A DNA stretch of 21,190 nt. Origin: DASRWD01 sp044507975 (lineage in GTDB: Bacteria > Deinococcota > Deinococci > Deinococcales > Trueperaceae). Where the stretch lies: assembly GCA_044507975.1 (NCBI GenBank), contig JBIQIQ010000031.1:1-21190 (forward strand), written 5' to 3'. A model generated the notes under the pieces. That model ran no database searches, was not told where the DNA came from, and saw nothing but the letters and a program-made list of their open reading frames with translations. Made by a program: the position numbers and the translations under genes. This document shows, in pieces, positions 20,837 to 21,190 of the stretch; position 1 is the stretch's first letter; each line of letters starts with the position of its first letter.

Positions 20837-21190
20837 GGAACCTTCGGCAACCAAGCTGTTCGCCACGCGAGCCCGCGGCCAAGCCAGCGATTCGCTGGGC
20901 GATCGTCGGGATCGCTCTCCTCGGCGCGGTCGCCCTGGCGCAAGGCACGGTGACCGTAGCGTTGCCCACCGACGTGCGCGACTTCGACCCTCACCAGTCG
21001 ATCGCCACGCATGAGCGCGCGATCCAGCAGAACATCTTCGACACGCTCATCGATCTCGACCGCGAGTACGAGCCGACCGTGCCTGCGTTGGCAACCGCGT
21101 GGACCTACGTCGACGATGTGACCCTCGAGGTGGAGCTGAGGGAGGGCGTGACGTTCCACAACGGGCAGCCGTTCACGGCCGACGACGTGG
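20833..21190 (+). CDS. ABC transporter substrate-binding protein, family 5 (peptide/nickel type), N-terminal part
   Basis: The gene runs off the right edge with 119 codons visible. A positively charged 20-residue leader and hydrophobic stretch W-A-I-V-G-I-A-L-L-G-A-V-A-L-A-Q form a signal peptide, with likely cleavage before Q-G-T-V-T-V-A-L. The mature start then shows D-F-D-P-H-Q-S, Q-N-I-F-D-T-L-I-D-L-D, P-x-L-A-T-A-W and L-R-E-G-V-T-F-H-N-G-Q-P-F-T-A-D-D-V. This last is the textbook SBP_bac_5 signature (family of DppA/OppA). Such proteins deliver di- or oligopeptides, but also sugars and opines, to an inner-membrane permease pair; permease genes presumably follow outside the window. The ATG at 20833 overlaps the GntR stop (ATGA) and follows GGGAAG, so the two are cotranscribed. 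Confidence 0.92.
   Translation, partial: MRNLRQPSCSPREPAAKPAIRWAIVGIALLGAVALAQGTVTVALPTDVRDFDPHQSIATHERAIQQNIFDTLIDLDREYEPTVPALATAWTYVDDVTLEVELREGVTFHNGQPFTADDV

Noticed and set aside
20833..21190. A nickel- or peptide-specific assignment for the family-5 binding protein
   Set aside because: Only 119 residues are visible and the ligand-binding region is outside the window, so only the family can be stated.

Overview
The window is high-GC, tightly packed bacterial chromosome with a 100-N scaffold gap, so it comes from a draft or metagenome assembly. Three independent signal peptides end in A-L-A-Q (at about 1440, 13480 and 20940), several genes use GTG starts with 1-4 nt stop/start overlaps, and one promoter abuts its start codon. 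I read this as a member of Deinococcota, perhaps Trueperaceae-like. That assignment is inference; no rRNA or other phylogenetic marker is present.

Region 1 (1-3871): the 3' end of a C5 cytosine DNA methyltransferase, then a small plus-strand group (membrane protein, overlapping winged-helix regulator, secreted M23 metallopeptidase with an N-terminal DUF3887-like domain). Next come the remnant of a Phd/YefM-like antitoxin on the minus strand, an AT-rich patch running into the gap, the tail of a YtrA-type GntR regulator and its overlapping DUF1648 membrane protein. A hairpin terminator separates these from the following convergent gene.

Region 2 (3884-8398, minus): a 1504-residue lipoprotein with four SbsA-type Ig-like domains, two blocks of calcium-binding thrombospondin-type-3 repeats, and between them a segment that reads like the oligomerising/pore-forming region of anthrax protective antigen (Binary_toxB). 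No enzymatic A component lies nearby. This is the most unusual object in the window. It is followed upstream by an NCS2 purine permease (8629-9945).

Region 3 (10181-17023): a catabolic island. Four minus-strand enzymes with overlapping ends (DUF1932 oxidoreductase, DUF6282 HxH amidohydrolase-like protein, GalB-like PIG-L hydratase, RraA/HMG-CHA aldolase-like protein) diverge from a plus-strand TAXI binding protein, a fused TRAP permease and an FCD-type GntR regulator. The divergent promoters have facing TTGACA boxes, one embedded in a palindrome suited to a GntR operator. The likely logic is TRAP import of an organic acid, its breakdown through a hydratase/aldolase route, and local control by the GntR protein. 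The substrate is not identifiable from sequence.

Region 4 (17020-21190): an AlkD-type DNA glycosylase translationally coupled to an uncharacterised TIM-barrel-like protein (minus), divergent from a 5-dehydro-4-deoxyglucarate dehydratase (plus). Then a strong promoter drives a second FCD GntR regulator overlapping the start of a family-5 ABC transporter binding protein that runs off the window. No tRNA, rRNA, CRISPR array, insertion sequence or transposase was seen.
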